Shown: piece by piece, positions 49,734 to 59,016 of the stretch
Layout: each line of letters begins with the position of its first letter
Position numbering within the stretch: the first letter of the stretch is position 1
Origin: an uncultured Sulfitobacter sp.
Lineage (GTDB): Bacteria > Pseudomonadota > Alphaproteobacteria > Rhodobacterales > Rhodobacteraceae
Length of the DNA: 59,064 bases
Direction: 5' to 3'
Assembly (NCBI GenBank): GCA_913060815.1
Contig: CAJXSZ010000021.1
Coordinates: 1-59,064 of the forward strand
Notes under the pieces: model-generated
The model's database searches: none
Told to the model about the DNA's origin: nothing
What the model saw: only the letters and a program-made list of their open reading frames with translations
Translations under genes and position numbers: made by a program

Positions 49734-51019
49734 ACTTTCAGGCCTCCAGTATCAATCTCGGTGAATTTGCCGCCCGTTGCCGCAAGCTTGCGCAATGTCT
49801 CGGCAGGAGCAAAGGCAGGATCCTCCGCGCCCAGCTTCTCCATACGGTCCAGCACGGCCTGCGCGCCTACCATATCGCCGTAGAACATCGGCCCGCCCTT
49901 ATCCGCTGGCCAGCCATACCCGTTGAGCCACACCACATCGATGTCGGAAGGGCGCTGTGCCTTGTTTTCCTCAAGGATTTTCACCGCCTCGTTAATCATC
50001 GGATAAATGCAAATCTCGATAATTTCCTCGGCGCTCATGCTGGTCGCTTCCGCGCCTGTGACGTTCTTGATGATCCCTGCCGTCACATCTGACGGGATCG
50101 GGCGGCGGTTTTCGTCATAGTCGTAGAAGCCTGCTTGGGTTTTTTGCCCGCGACGGTCCATTTCGCACAGCATGTCGCGGATGGGGTTGTCGGTTGTGGC
50201 CCCTTTGGACCAACCGATGTCGAGACCAGCAAGATCGCTCATCTGGAACGGGCCCATCTTGAACCCGAACTGGTTGAGCGCTGCGTCCACGTCCCAAGGC
50301 ATCAGCCCTTTGGCGAGCAGTTTGTTGGCCTGAATCTGGCGCATGAACAGGATGCGGTTGCCCACGAAACCGGGGCAGACACCAACCAGCGCCGCAATCT
50401 TGTTGATCTTCTGCGCCAGTGCCATTGAGGTAGCAACAACATCATCCGCTGTGTGTGCAGCGCGCACGATCTCCAAAAGCTTCATCACATTGGCAGGCGA
50501 GAAAAAGTGCAGCCCGATAACATCCTGCGGGCGGCGCGTCATCGCGGCAATCTCGTTGATGTCCAGCGCTGAGGTGTTGGTTGCGAGGATCGCACCCTCC
50601 TTGCAGACGCGGTCCAGCTCGGTGAAAATTTTGCGCTTGAGGTCCATGTCTTCGAACACGGCCTCAATGATCAGATCGCAATCGGCCAGATCGGCCAGCT
50701 CCAGACGCCCGTCAAAACGGCCCATGCGCGCTTCGACTTCTTCTTGAGGAAAGCGGCCCTTATCGGAGGAGCGTTGGTAGTTGCCGCGCACAACTTTGAG
50801 GCCACGGTCCAGCGCCTCTTGGGTCGTCTCGACGATCTTTACGTCATAGCCTGCGGTGGCGAAATTCATCGCGATGCCGCCGCCCATGGTGCCCGCACCG
50901 ATAATGCCCACTGTCTTGATCTCGCGCTGGGGCGTGTTTGCATCAAGTCCGGGTACTTCCCATGCGGCTTTACCCGCTGCAGCGATGTAATCGCCTGTTT
51001 CTTCTACTGTTGGTGACAT
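49730..51019 (-). CDS. 3-hydroxyacyl-CoA dehydrogenase
   Basis: The 429-residue NAD-dependent enzyme has the Rossmann motif [20 protein letters not shown] near residue 38 (GxGxxG). The catalytic His-Glu region is [18 protein letters not shown] with CPGFVGNRI following, and two C-terminal helical 3HCDH domains complete it. It resembles the dehydrogenase part of FadB or peroxisomal multifunctional enzyme 1 but lacks the N-terminal hydratase domain. The hydratase is encoded next door instead, with a four-base overlap. A short extra N-terminus (about 30 residues) precedes the Rossmann domain. It overlaps the acyl-CoA ligase gene by 16 bases. Confidence 0.94.
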   Translation of the reverse strand: MSPTVEETGDYIAAAGKAAWEVPGLDANTPQREIKTVGIIGAGTMGGGIAMNFATAGYDVKIVETTQEALDRGLKVVRGNYQRSSDKGRFPQEEVEARMGRFDGRLELADLADCDLIIEAVFEDMDLKRKIFTELDRVCKEGAILATNTSALDINEIAAMTRRPQDVIGLHFFSPANVMKLLEIVRAAHTADDVVATSMALAQKINKIAALVGVCPGFVGNRILFMRQIQANKLLAKGLMPWDVDAALNQFGFKMGPFQMSDLAGLDIGWSKGATTDNPIRDMLCEMDRRGQKTQAGFYDYDENRRPIPSDVTAGIIKNVTGAEATSMSAEEIIEICIYPMINEAVKILEENKAQRPSDIDVVWLNGYGWPADKGGPMFYGDMVGAQAVLDRMEKLGAEDPAFAPAETLRKLAATGGKFTEIDTGGLKV

Positions 51020-52719
51020 GTCGTATCCTTTTCATTTCCCAGACAGGCCGCGCGTAGGCCGCGGCGGTCAATTTTGTCAGTCGCACCGCGCATGAGCGTC
51101 GTGTGCTGTGTCCATAGATGTGTTGGCGTTTTGAATTTCGCGATGTGCCCTTCAACCGCTTTTTCCATCTGTTCTTGGCTTAGCTCGGCGCCCTCGCGCA
51201 GCTGGACGCAAGCACCAACGGTTTCACCCAGACGGTCATCAGGAACGGAAAACGCGCAGGCCTCGATCACATCAGGCAGGCGGTGCAATGCGCCTTCCAC
51301 GTCCAGACAGGCGATATTCTCGCCCCCTCGGATGATGATGTTTTTCTTGCGGTCCAGAATGGTGACGTAGCCTTCGGCGTCCATCACGGCCAGATCACCC
51401 GTGCGCAGCCAGCCGTCCTGCAGTGTCTCTGCGGTCGCTTCAGGCTTGTTGAGATAACAGCGCATGTTGGCGGGGCTTTTGACGGTGATCTCACCCAGTT
51501 CCCCTAGTGGGACGTCATTGCCGCTGTCATCAAGCAAGCGCAATTCCTGCACGGGCGGGTGCAACTTTCCCGCACTCTCCGGGCGGTTCACGTAGTCATC
51601 GCCGATCATCCCGATGCCAAGGGCGTTCGTTTCTGTCATGCCCCAGCCCGTGGCGACACCTGCATTCGGGAAAGCTTCGGCAAGTTGTGCCACCTGCGCG
51701 CCCGGCCGCTTGGCCCCGCCAGACCCAAGATAGTCGAGGGTCTCAAGCCGCTCGCCCTTAGCTTTAGCCGTCTGCATCAGTTCCGCTGATTGTGTCGGTA
51801 CTCCGAGGAAACGGGTGATGCGCTCTTCCTTGATCAGGCGCACCGCTTCTTCGGAATCCCATTTGCGCATCAGAGTGATCTGTGCGCCCGCAACCAGGCT
51901 GAGCAGGAACAGTGGATGGGTCGCCGTGACATGAAACAAGGGTGTAACAACCAAGGCAGAGGGGCGCGGTGGCGCTGGGGCGTCAGGTTCGGGCGGTGTG
52001 ACAAGCGGTGCGATAACCGCCTGCATGAGCCAGCTGAACACCGCACTCACCGCACTGCGGTGGGTCTGTACGACACCTTTCGGATGCCCGGTGGTGCCGG
52101 AGGAATACATGACCGCAAAATCATCATCCGTATCAATCGTCACGTCCAACGGAGCGTCGGATGCGGCGGTCTGGAGTGCGGTATAGGCGTGATCCACCAT
52201 GCCCTCCCCATCGCGCACGCCGACCAAGGTTAGCGATAATTCATTCCGCAGCGGCAGCAGCCGTTCAATGCGTGGACCATCAGCAAAGACCAGCTTTGCC
52301 TCACTGTCGCGCAGCGCATAATCGAGCTCTTCTGTCGTCCACCATGCATTCACAAAAACCACCGTCGCGCCCGTGCTCGAAATTGCAAGCACGAGGGTCA
52401 TCAGCTCGGGATAATTGCGCATAGCAATTGCCACACGGTCGCCCTTGCCGATGCCGAATTGTGATTTCAGGACATTGGCGGCGCGATGCACCTCTGTGCA
52501 GAACTCGCCGTAGGTCCACCGCTCGCCTTCATAAAGGACATATTCAGACGCGCCATCGTCGTGCTGTGCCATACCTGCGGCCATCATCGCGGGCACCGTA
52601 GGTGGCACATTCTGGAAGGCGGTAAAGGTCACGCCGCGGATTTCAGTCGGTGCAACAGCAAAAGTCGGGTTGGTTGCAAGCACGTGCGCAACAGCATCCT
52701 CAGGGGTCATCGCCGTCAT
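51004..52719 (-). CDS. Acyl-CoA ligase (class I adenylate-forming enzyme)
   Basis: The 571-residue ligase has the AMP-binding motif VMYSSGTTGHPKGVVQTHRS near residue 204. Later come ATGWGMTETNALGIGM, GWLRTGDLAVMDAEGYVTILDRKKN and the C-terminal TDKIDRRGL, which supplies the catalytic Lys. It converts a free carboxylic acid to its CoA ester, the likely entry step of the minus-strand pathway. I favour the ATG at 52719 (MTAMTPEDAV). The frame is open to an ATG at 52788 without a properly spaced ribosome site. A 12-codon leader ORF with a strong ribosome site ends in an ATGA overlap with this start, so translation may be coupled to it. Confidence 0.9.
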   Translation of the reverse strand: MTAMTPEDAVAHVLATNPTFAVAPTEIRGVTFTAFQNVPPTVPAMMAAGMAQHDDGASEYVLYEGERWTYGEFCTEVHRAANVLKSQFGIGKGDRVAIAMRNYPELMTLVLAISSTGATVVFVNAWWTTEELDYALRDSEAKLVFADGPRIERLLPLRNELSLTLVGVRDGEGMVDHAYTALQTAASDAPLDVTIDTDDDFAVMYSSGTTGHPKGVVQTHRSAVSAVFSWLMQAVIAPLVTPPEPDAPAPPRPSALVVTPLFHVTATHPLFLLSLVAGAQITLMRKWDSEEAVRLIKEERITRFLGVPTQSAELMQTAKAKGERLETLDYLGSGGAKRPGAQVAQLAEAFPNAGVATGWGMTETNALGIGMIGDDYVNRPESAGKLHPPVQELRLLDDSGNDVPLGELGEITVKSPANMRCYLNKPEATAETLQDGWLRTGDLAVMDAEGYVTILDRKKNIIIRGGENIACLDVEGALHRLPDVIEACAFSVPDDRLGETVGACVQLREGAELSQEQMEKAVEGHIAKFKTPTHLWTQHTTLMRGATDKIDRRGLRAACLGNEKDTTCHQQ

Positions 52720-52754
52720 CGCGCGCACCTGCACAGGCTGTATAGAATATCCAT
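52716..52754 (-). CDS. Possible 12-residue leader peptide before the acyl-CoA ligase gene
   Basis: GGGAGGG (52760-52766, minus strand) is followed five bases later by an ATG at 52754. The ORF reads MDILYSLCRCAR and its TGA overlaps the ATG (ATGA) of the ligase start at 52719. This ribosome site is the best one in the region and is out of frame with the ligase. The peptide is unknown and may only serve to deliver ribosomes. It may equally be chance. Confidence 0.3.
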   Translation of the reverse strand: MDILYSLCRCAR

Positions 52755-52875
52755 TGTGACCCTCCCAAGTCTGCGTGTCTTCTTCCATCCTCTGGGTGGA
52801 AAACGACTCTCGTTAAACCTAGACTAGGGGGAAACTTCCTGACTGCCAATACCGCAGGTCGGAACTTCGTTTCGC

Positions 52876-52887
52876 AAATGCGCATTT
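52876..52887. promoter_or_regulatory. Perfect 12-bp palindrome in the ligase upstream region
   Basis: AAATGC-GCATTT lies about 160 bases upstream of the ligase start and 63 after the end of the aldehyde dehydrogenase gene. The neighbouring octamer CGAAATGC also occurs at 27215-27222 near the ACAD operon. A regulator-binding site is possible but unproven. Confidence 0.4.
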
Positions 52888-52949
52888 CGCGGTTTGGTGC
52901 GGAGCGGCGTGCTTCGTGCCGCCCCGCTGACTTGCGGGAATAAGGTGAA

Positions 52950-54422
52950 CTAGACAGACATGCAGATGTATTTCATCTCGAGATAGTCTTCCATGCCGTG
53001 GTGGCTGCCTTCACGGCCAAGGCCAGATTGCTTGACCCCGCCGAAGGGGGCGACCTCGGTTGAAATAATGCCCGTGTTCACACCAACGATGCCGTATTCC
53101 AGCGCTTCAGCCACCTTGTAAACGCGGCTGAGGTCCTTGGCGTAGAAATAGCTCGCAAGCCCGAAGATCGTATCATTGGCCATGGCGATAACGTCATCGA
53201 CGGTGTCGAACTTGAACAGCGGCGCGAGCGGGCCGAAGGTCTCTTCATGTGCGACTTTCATGTCTTGCGTCACACCAGTGATAATCGTCGGAGACATGAA
53301 GTTCCCGTCCATTGCTCTATTCTCGCCCAGCAAAACGCTGGCGCCTTTGGCCATGGCATCGTCGACATGCTGTTGCACCTTCTCGCCAGCTGCGGGAGTT
53401 ATCAGTGGTCCAAGGGTTACGCCCTCTTCAAACCCGTCACCGACCTTGAGCTGCTCTACGGCTGTTTTCAGCTTGGCTGCGAAGGCGTCATAGACACCAG
53501 CCTGCACATAAATGCGGTTGGCGCACACGCAGGTCTGGCCGTTATTGCGGAACTTGCACATGATCGCGCCTTCAACGGCAGCGTCCAGATCGGCGTCATC
53601 AAACACAATGAACGGGGCATTGCCGCCCAACTCCATGGAGCATTTCATCACCTGATCCGCTGCCTGCTTCAGCAGGATGCGACCCACCGCAGTCGAGCCT
53701 GTGAATGTCAGTTTGCGCACAGTGGGGTTTTCGCAAAACTCTTTGCCCGTGGAGGAGGCATCGGATGTGGTCACGACATTGAAGACGCCTGCAGGGATGC
53801 CGGCACGTTCGGCCAACACACCTAGTGCGGTTGCCGACAGCGGCGTCAGCTCGGCGGGGCGCGCCACGAAAGAACATCCAGCGGCAAGCGCAGGTGCAGC
53901 TTTGCGGGTGATCATTGCGGTGGGGAAGTTCCAAGGCGTGATCGAGGCGGCAACTCCGATAGGTTGCTTGATCACGGTAATCCGTTTGTCGCGCTGATGT
54001 CCGGGAATTGTTTCGCCGTAAACACGCTTGGCCTGCTCGCCAAAGAATTCGATGAAGGATGCACTATAGGCGATCTCGCCCTTGGCCTCGGCCAGCGGTT
54101 TGCCCTGTTCGGCCGTGAGGATGGTGCCCAAATCATCTTGGTTTGCCATCATCAGGTCGAACCATTTGCGAAGCACGCCAGCGCGCTCCTTGCCTGTCCA
54201 GCTTGCCCATTCTTTCTGCGCGGCCTCGGCCTGTGCGATGGCACCTGCGACCTGTGCGCGGCTCAGATCGGCGACCTGTGCAATCACATCGCCGCGAGAA
54301 GGGTTCGTTACGTCGAATGTGCCTTCATCGCCATCCACCCAATCGCCGCCTACATAGGCGCGGGTTTCCAACAGGCTAGGGTCTTTGAGCATGGATTTGA
54401 GATCGGTTGTAGATGCAGCCAT
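52950..54422 (-). CDS. gabD: NAD(P)-dependent succinate-semialdehyde dehydrogenase family aldehyde dehydrogenase
   Basis: The 490-residue ALDH starts MAASTTDLKSMLKDPSLLET. The catalytic Glu is in MELGGNAPFIVFDDADLDAA near residue 262, and the Cys is in NNGQTCVCANRIYV near residue 296. The extra Cys two residues after the nucleophile (CVC) is typical of GabD. The C-terminal PFGGVKQSGLGREGS is also present. It oxidises succinate semialdehyde or a related short semialdehyde to the acid. The ATG at 54422 has AAGGAG ahead; a longer frame to 54461 is possible. The gene heads the minus strand but is separated from the ligase by 230 bases, so it may have its own promoter. It diverges from the alpha/beta hydrolase. 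Confidence 0.93.
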   Translation of the reverse strand: MAASTTDLKSMLKDPSLLETRAYVGGDWVDGDEGTFDVTNPSRGDVIAQVADLSRAQVAGAIAQAEAAQKEWASWTGKERAGVLRKWFDLMMANQDDLGTILTAEQGKPLAEAKGEIAYSASFIEFFGEQAKRVYGETIPGHQRDKRITVIKQPIGVAASITPWNFPTAMITRKAAPALAAGCSFVARPAELTPLSATALGVLAERAGIPAGVFNVVTTSDASSTGKEFCENPTVRKLTFTGSTAVGRILLKQAADQVMKCSMELGGNAPFIVFDDADLDAAVEGAIMCKFRNNGQTCVCANRIYVQAGVYDAFAAKLKTAVEQLKVGDGFEEGVTLGPLITPAAGEKVQQHVDDAMAKGASVLLGENRAMDGNFMSPTIITGVTQDMKVAHEETFGPLAPLFKFDTVDDVIAMANDTIFGLASYFYAKDLSRVYKVAEALEYGIVGVNTGIISTEVAPFGGVKQSGLGREGSHHGMEDYLEMKYICMSV

Positions 54423-54504
54423 TACGCAGTCTCCTTGAATTCGTCTGGGAACCCAAAGCAACTCTGGTTATGATTGTCCAGATCACATTGAAAGGATCAC
54501 TGCT

Positions 54505-55299
54505 ATGACGCTGGATGACGCCTATGCGAACGGGGCATATATTGAAGGCGCCGAGAGCTTCCCGCCGCGTTGGAAAGCCGAAGCCGAAGCATTCCGCCGC
54601 GATCTTGGCGCACGTGCGCAACTTGGCGTGTCTTATGGGCCAACGGAGCGTCAGGTGATCGACTTTTTCCAGCCCGAGGGCGTTGCGCGCGGCACGATGA
54701 TCTTTGTTCATGGCGGATATTGGAAAGCGTTTGATGCGCGCGTTTGGTCGCATTTGGCTGCCGGCGCACTCGCGCGGGGCTGGTCGGTAGCAATGCCAAG
54801 CTACGACCTTTGTCCTGATGTGCGCATCACGCAGATCACACGCCAGATTGCGGCGGCGGTTACGAAAGTTGCGGAGCGGTCGTTTGCCGGACCCATAGCG
54901 CTTGCGGGTCATTCGGCGGGGGGGCATCTTGTTTGCCGCATGACCGACCCGCTGATCCTGCGGTCGGATATCCGCGACCGGATCAAACAGGTCGTGCCAA
55001 TCTCGCCCGTGGCCGATCTTGCGCCCCTGATTGAGACGTCGATGAACGATGTGTTGCAGATAGACGCCGCAGAAGCACAAGCCGAGAGTGCCGTGACCAT
55101 GCAGCCACCACACGGCCTGGATGTAAGTATCTGGGTTGGCGCCGATGAGCGACCTGCGTTTCTGGATCAGGCAGAGCAACTGGCGCGCGCATGGGGTGCG
55201 CGGCGCGTTGTGGAAGAAGGCAAGCACCATTTTGATATCATTGATGACCTCGCTGATCCTGACAGCGCCATGATTAAAGCGCTTTTGGGCCTCAAGTGA
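54505..55299 (+). CDS. Alpha/beta hydrolase of the arylformamidase / HSL-like group
   Basis: The 264-residue hydrolase has the oxyanion motif FVHGGYWKAFDARVW near residues 70-84. The nucleophile Ser is in LAGHSAGGHLVCR near residue 132. The C-terminal His is in GKHHFDIIDDL near residue 242. The HGGYW motif is typical of kynurenine-formamidase-like hydrolases, and the acid is probably in the GADERPAFLDQ segment. It would cleave an ester, lactone or formamide in the cytoplasm; no other tryptophan-degradation gene is near. It stands alone on the plus strand with a good start (AAAGGA). Its position next to the ALDH suggests ester or lactone opening, by inference only. Confidence 0.9.
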   Translation: MTLDDAYANGAYIEGAESFPPRWKAEAEAFRRDLGARAQLGVSYGPTERQVIDFFQPEGVARGTMIFVHGGYWKAFDARVWSHLAAGALARGWSVAMPSYDLCPDVRITQITRQIAAAVTKVAERSFAGPIALAGHSAGGHLVCRMTDPLILRSDIRDRIKQVVPISPVADLAPLIETSMNDVLQIDAAEAQAESAVTMQPPHGLDVSIWVGADERPAFLDQAEQLARAWGARRVVEEGKHHFDIIDDLADPDSAMIKALLGLK

Positions 55300-55372
55300 T
55301 GAGCTACATTTTGCCATCGGGCATGGCATTGATGTATAAGAAGAACATATTGAACAGAACGGGAAGAATTTG

Positions 55373-56449
55373 ATGTCTAATCTTGATGCGCAGGTGCGAG
55401 AGTCACAAGAACAAGTCGCGCAAGCGCAGGGCAAGATTGCAGAGCTGACCAGCCGCATCGAGACAGCCCGCGCCAAGCTTGCAGCAGGCGAGGCGGCTGA
55501 TATCGACATCGAGAATGCCTCGCTTGAGGATGTTCATGCCCATACGGAAGTGATGAATGCTAACATCGCCGAATTGATCATGGGGCTGGATGACGTAACG
55601 GCGGGCTTCTCTCGCGACTTTGATGACATGCGCTCCAAGACGGGTTGGGAAAGCGTTGTTGGCATCTTTTCGTCCGCCAAATCCGACAGCATGCGCCAAG
55701 AGCGTGTCCGCTCCGCCTCTATCGACGACAAGTTGCAGGATCTGATCTCCAAGTCGGATACGATCGTGCAATTGCTTGAGGGCCAGCTGGCTGTGCTGGA
55801 AGATCAACGCAGCAAGGTAGAGGTAAATCTGACCGATACGCTGACGGACCGCGAAGCGACCGTGGCCGAGCTTGAATCCCTTCGTGCCGACATCGGCAAC
55901 ATGGACCCCGAGATTATCAAACTCGAGAACGCCATCGCCTCCGAGACGGACGCGGCCAAACGCACGGCCCTTGAGACGCAGCTGGCCGAGGCCAATGGCC
56001 GATATAACGCGATGGTGCAGGAGGAGCAGGTCAAACTGGCCAAGTCCCAGACGCTTGAGCGCTACATCGACAAGGGCAAGACATGGGTTGATTCCTTGCA
56101 AAATCAGGCGGCCACACAGATGGTGCTGATCAACAAATTGCAGACCGATACCAAGCAGCGCGTCGTGCTTTACGATGCGCTGACCAAATCGCTCAAGACC
56201 GCGCAGCAGCAGGACGTGGCCCACCGCATCAACGAGATTGGCGTGAAAACCGATCAAGAGGCGCAATCGGCAATGGCAGGCATTGGTTCCGCCACCAATG
56301 CGCGGATGGCCGAGATGATGGAGAACCACGAGGATCACATGGTCTTTGCCCGCGATGTGCTGGAGCAGAAAGCCAAAGCCGACGAGCGTTTTGCGCGCCG
56401 CTTCCAGAAGATCATCGAAAAGCATGACAGCAATGCGTATGGCGAGTGA
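55373..56449 (+). CDS. Coiled-coil protein of unknown function
   Basis: The 358-residue protein is almost wholly alpha-helical, with heptad-rich stretches at about residues 5-45, 115-205 and 290-355. It is strongly charged and has no signal or membrane helix. The stretch LQNQAATQMVLINKLQTDTKQRVVLY near residue 240 faintly recalls TelA-type toxic-anion-resistance proteins, but I do not assign that family. ATG at 55373 follows a GGGAAG-type site. It is the first of four genes read together (next gene 9 bases later), with a small membrane protein, a 372-residue unknown and an AAA-type ATPase. The system could be a filament or membrane-remodelling assembly; this is a guess from architecture. Confidence 0.75.
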   Translation: MSNLDAQVRESQEQVAQAQGKIAELTSRIETARAKLAAGEAADIDIENASLEDVHAHTEVMNANIAELIMGLDDVTAGFSRDFDDMRSKTGWESVVGIFSSAKSDSMRQERVRSASIDDKLQDLISKSDTIVQLLEGQLAVLEDQRSKVEVNLTDTLTDREATVAELESLRADIGNMDPEIIKLENAIASETDAAKRTALETQLAEANGRYNAMVQEEQVKLAKSQTLERYIDKGKTWVDSLQNQAATQMVLINKLQTDTKQRVVLYDALTKSLKTAQQQDVAHRINEIGVKTDQEAQSAMAGIGSATNARMAEMMENHEDHMVFARDVLEQKAKADERFARRFQKIIEKHDSNAYGE

Positions 56450-56458
56450 TCGACGAAC

Positions 56459-56716
56459 ATGGCTTTGCTTAGGTCAATCTGGGTTGTCTTTGTTTCGCTG
56501 TTCGATCTGAATTTCGGATCGGGCGATAAATGGTGGGCTTGGGCGGTCGTTTATGCTTCATTTGTCGGGGTCGTCGCGATCATACAGGATCCCGTCGGTG
56601 CGCCACTAAGCGGTTTTTTACTCCTGCTGGCCCCTCTCGTGGGGATCAGCGCGCTTGGTGTCGCAGCGCGTAGACGCTGGCGCACGCCGACACAGGTGCA
56701 CCTGACACATGACTGA
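56459..56716 (+). CDS. Small membrane protein of unknown function
   Basis: The 85-residue protein has three hydrophobic stretches (about residues 3-17, 25-42 and 45-66) and a basic C-terminal tail (RRRWRTPTQVHL). It is probably a two- or three-helix inner-membrane protein. It starts nine bases after the coiled-coil gene and overlaps the next gene by eight bases, which indicates translation coupling. I recognise no domain. It may anchor the partner proteins at the membrane. Confidence 0.7.
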   Translation: MALLRSIWVVFVSLFDLNFGSGDKWWAWAVVYASFVGVVAIIQDPVGAPLSGFLLLLAPLVGISALGVAARRRWRTPTQVHLTHD

Positions 56717-57827
56717 CCCTTCTGCTGATCACTATGCCCTGACAGACACTTTCGCCAGCCGCAGGTATTTCGCGAAATTCCAAAGCATCATGCAGCATAT
56801 GCTGCGCGTGGCGGGTGTGATGGAGGTCGAAGGGCATCTGACACGCGAGGAGGTAAAGATCCTTGCGGGCTATGCGGTCAACCTGACCTACACGTTTCAA
56901 GCTTTGAGTTGGAAGTATCTGTTGGTGGGTCGCGAGACAGGCCGCTTTTTCGGCTCGCTCATGGTGGACGGGCGCGACAGCGGCTTTCCTGTTGCGGCCG
57001 AATTGATGACCATGGCCAATGATGCGCAGCAGGCGCAGACGCACCTGGCGGGTATGCCCTCGGTTGAAGAGCACAAAGACCGCATGGTGCAAACAATCCT
57101 GAGTGATCGCAGTCTGCCGACAAAACTACAGTTCAGTCTCTCGCAAAGGCTCTATTACGAGGAATTGCTGCGCGGCAATCTGTTCTGGGTGCGCAATGAT
57201 GCGCAAGCCGAGTGGATGAGCGATAGCGCTGGGCGTCGCAAATTTCGACTTCATTGGGCGACCTATGACAGTCAGGTAAACCTGCCTGTGATCTATATCA
57301 TGGAGGTTGAGGACTCGGGCCGCGAGGCCTTGCCGCGTGATACCCGCCGCTGGCCAGAGGTGCAGGCCCATCTGAGTGCGCAGGCGCTGGGCGGGCTCAA
57401 GCTGGTGACAATCGCGCGCGGGTTTGATGAAGATTTTGATGATCTGCACCCCAAGCGCTTGCGCCGCTTTCACCTTGGTCCGATGTACAGCCATCAATAC
57501 ACGCGGCAATCTGGCCCAATGCGTGATGTGCTGTCTGAGGCCAAAGCGCCCGAGGGTCAGGATTGGGCCATGGTATGGACCGAGGAAGAACTGCTCTCGG
57601 ACCGTGTCATCGAGGAAAAGGCAGGCTGGTTCTCCAAAGTAGAGCGTGAGGTGTTCGCGCTTGATCCGATGTCGGGGCAATTGCCTGATATGGGGGCAAC
57701 GCGCACCAGCCGTAGCATGATCCTGCCTCAGCGCCCCTATCAGGTATTGGAAGAGCATGACCCGCCCGGTCTGGGCGGCGTACGGAAATTCGTGGTCAGC
57801 GCGGGCGGCCGTGTTTTGCAATACTAG
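56709..57827 (+). CDS. 372-residue protein of unknown function
   Basis: The soluble product has no signal peptide. Its first 100 residues are helical and may form a short bundle, and the rest mixes helices and strands. Distinct segments are YFAKFQSIMQHMLRVAGVM, KLQFSLSQRLYYEELLRGNLFWV and RRFHLGPMYSHQYTRQSGP. I recognise no family or catalytic motif. It overlaps the small membrane protein gene by eight bases and lies 33 bases before the AAA-ATPase gene, so the four genes form a single operon. It may be the client or adaptor of that ATPase. Confidence 0.7.
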   Translation: MTDPSADHYALTDTFASRRYFAKFQSIMQHMLRVAGVMEVEGHLTREEVKILAGYAVNLTYTFQALSWKYLLVGRETGRFFGSLMVDGRDSGFPVAAELMTMANDAQQAQTHLAGMPSVEEHKDRMVQTILSDRSLPTKLQFSLSQRLYYEELLRGNLFWVRNDAQAEWMSDSAGRRKFRLHWATYDSQVNLPVIYIMEVEDSGREALPRDTRRWPEVQAHLSAQALGGLKLVTIARGFDEDFDDLHPKRLRRFHLGPMYSHQYTRQSGPMRDVLSEAKAPEGQDWAMVWTEEELLSDRVIEEKAGWFSKVEREVFALDPMSGQLPDMGATRTSRSMILPQRPYQVLEEHDPPGLGGVRKFVVSAGGRVLQY

Positions 57828-57860
57828 ACGCGGTGAAATGAAAGTCAGAAAGGGCGCAAC

Positions 57861-59016
57861 ATGAGCCAGACCTCCGATCACATGGAACTTCGCGAAGAAG
57901 ATATCGAGGCCCATATCGCCATGGCGCAGTCGCTGATCGAAGGTTTCGATCATGCGCCACGCATTGGCAAGACGGCGGATGGCCCTGCGCCTGAGCGGTC
58001 CAGCGGCATTGGCACACGGAGGCGATTTCGCTCCACCACGCCAGGATTGGTGACCAAGCGACGGACGCCCGTGGGTGCGGTACAACTGATCGCACGCGTG
58101 GAGGGGGCAGACGGCGATGATGCGCTGATGTCGCCGCTGCAATCCACCGTGTTACATGCCCTGCGCCGCGCGATATCGATTGCTTTGGCAGTGGCGGAAA
58201 ATGTGGCCGAGCAATCGGGTTTGGGAGACCTCAAGCGCGCCAATCTCGAAGGCGCATTGCCAGCCGCGCGCAAAGCGGAGTTCACGGAGCTGCTGGCCGC
58301 AGAAGCACTTGTCACGCTCTATGTCTTTGGCAACGCGACCGCCTACCTGCTGTCTTCGCACCTGCCCGAGACCACTGTTGAAGTGGGCGAGGTGGATGAG
58401 GTGCTCACCGACAATGGCCAGACAGCCCTGCACGGCGCATTGTGGGAATTGGATCAAGATATCGCCACTCACGCCACCGATGACCCGCATCTGGTCGCAA
58501 CGGTTAGTGCCTTTGCGGAGAGTCTTATGGAGAAGGTCGCCTTACGTGCGGCCACGGCACCGCGGCTTGAGGCATTTGCTGCTGCAGCGTGGCATGTGGA
58601 GGCGGATGATTTCACCGTGCGCGGGTTCAGCCCTGCGTCCAAGGCCAAGTCGACCACCCTTACGATGACGTTCAAGAAACCCAACGAAGTTGTTGGCAAC
58701 CACATCGCGAAATATCAGGCTATGAAGCTGGCAAAGATGCTCATGGCTTACGACTTTGACCGACGGCTCAACCCTTTCGCAGAACTGGGGGGATTTATCT
58801 TCACCTTCATGGGAGATGGCGCACCGGGGACGGGGAAGACGACGCTCATTCAGATGATGGCGGGGCTGATATCAGAATATTGCGGCAACGCGGGCTACCC
58901 CTTCCGCTACCAGAACCTGAGCACGGACAACATCGACAGCTATCAGGGCAAGTCGGGCCAGAACGCCAAGGCGTTTATCAATAATATCATCGACCCGTCG
59001 GTGATCGGTTTTGGCA
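57861..59016 (+). CDS. AAA-type ATPase, 3' end missing (contig end)
   Basis: The visible part encodes about 385 residues and the stop codon lies beyond the contig. The N-terminal region has a helical domain (residues 85-235). The ATPase core starts near residue 310 with FMGDGAPGTGKTTLIQMMAG, a clear Walker A. The remainder reaches NIDSYQGKSGQNAKAFINNI, and Walker B has not been reached. An annotator would extend the gene to 59063, but from 59017 the bases are the Nextera transposon end, so those last residues are artefact. It is the fourth gene of the unknown operon with the coiled-coil, membrane and 372-residue proteins. The exact AAA family cannot be named. Confidence 0.85.

Noticed and set aside
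55403..56425. 340-codon minus-strand ORF antisense to the coiled-coil gene
   Set aside because: It is His- and Leu-rich shadow coding of a regular heptad-rich gene, with no start context.
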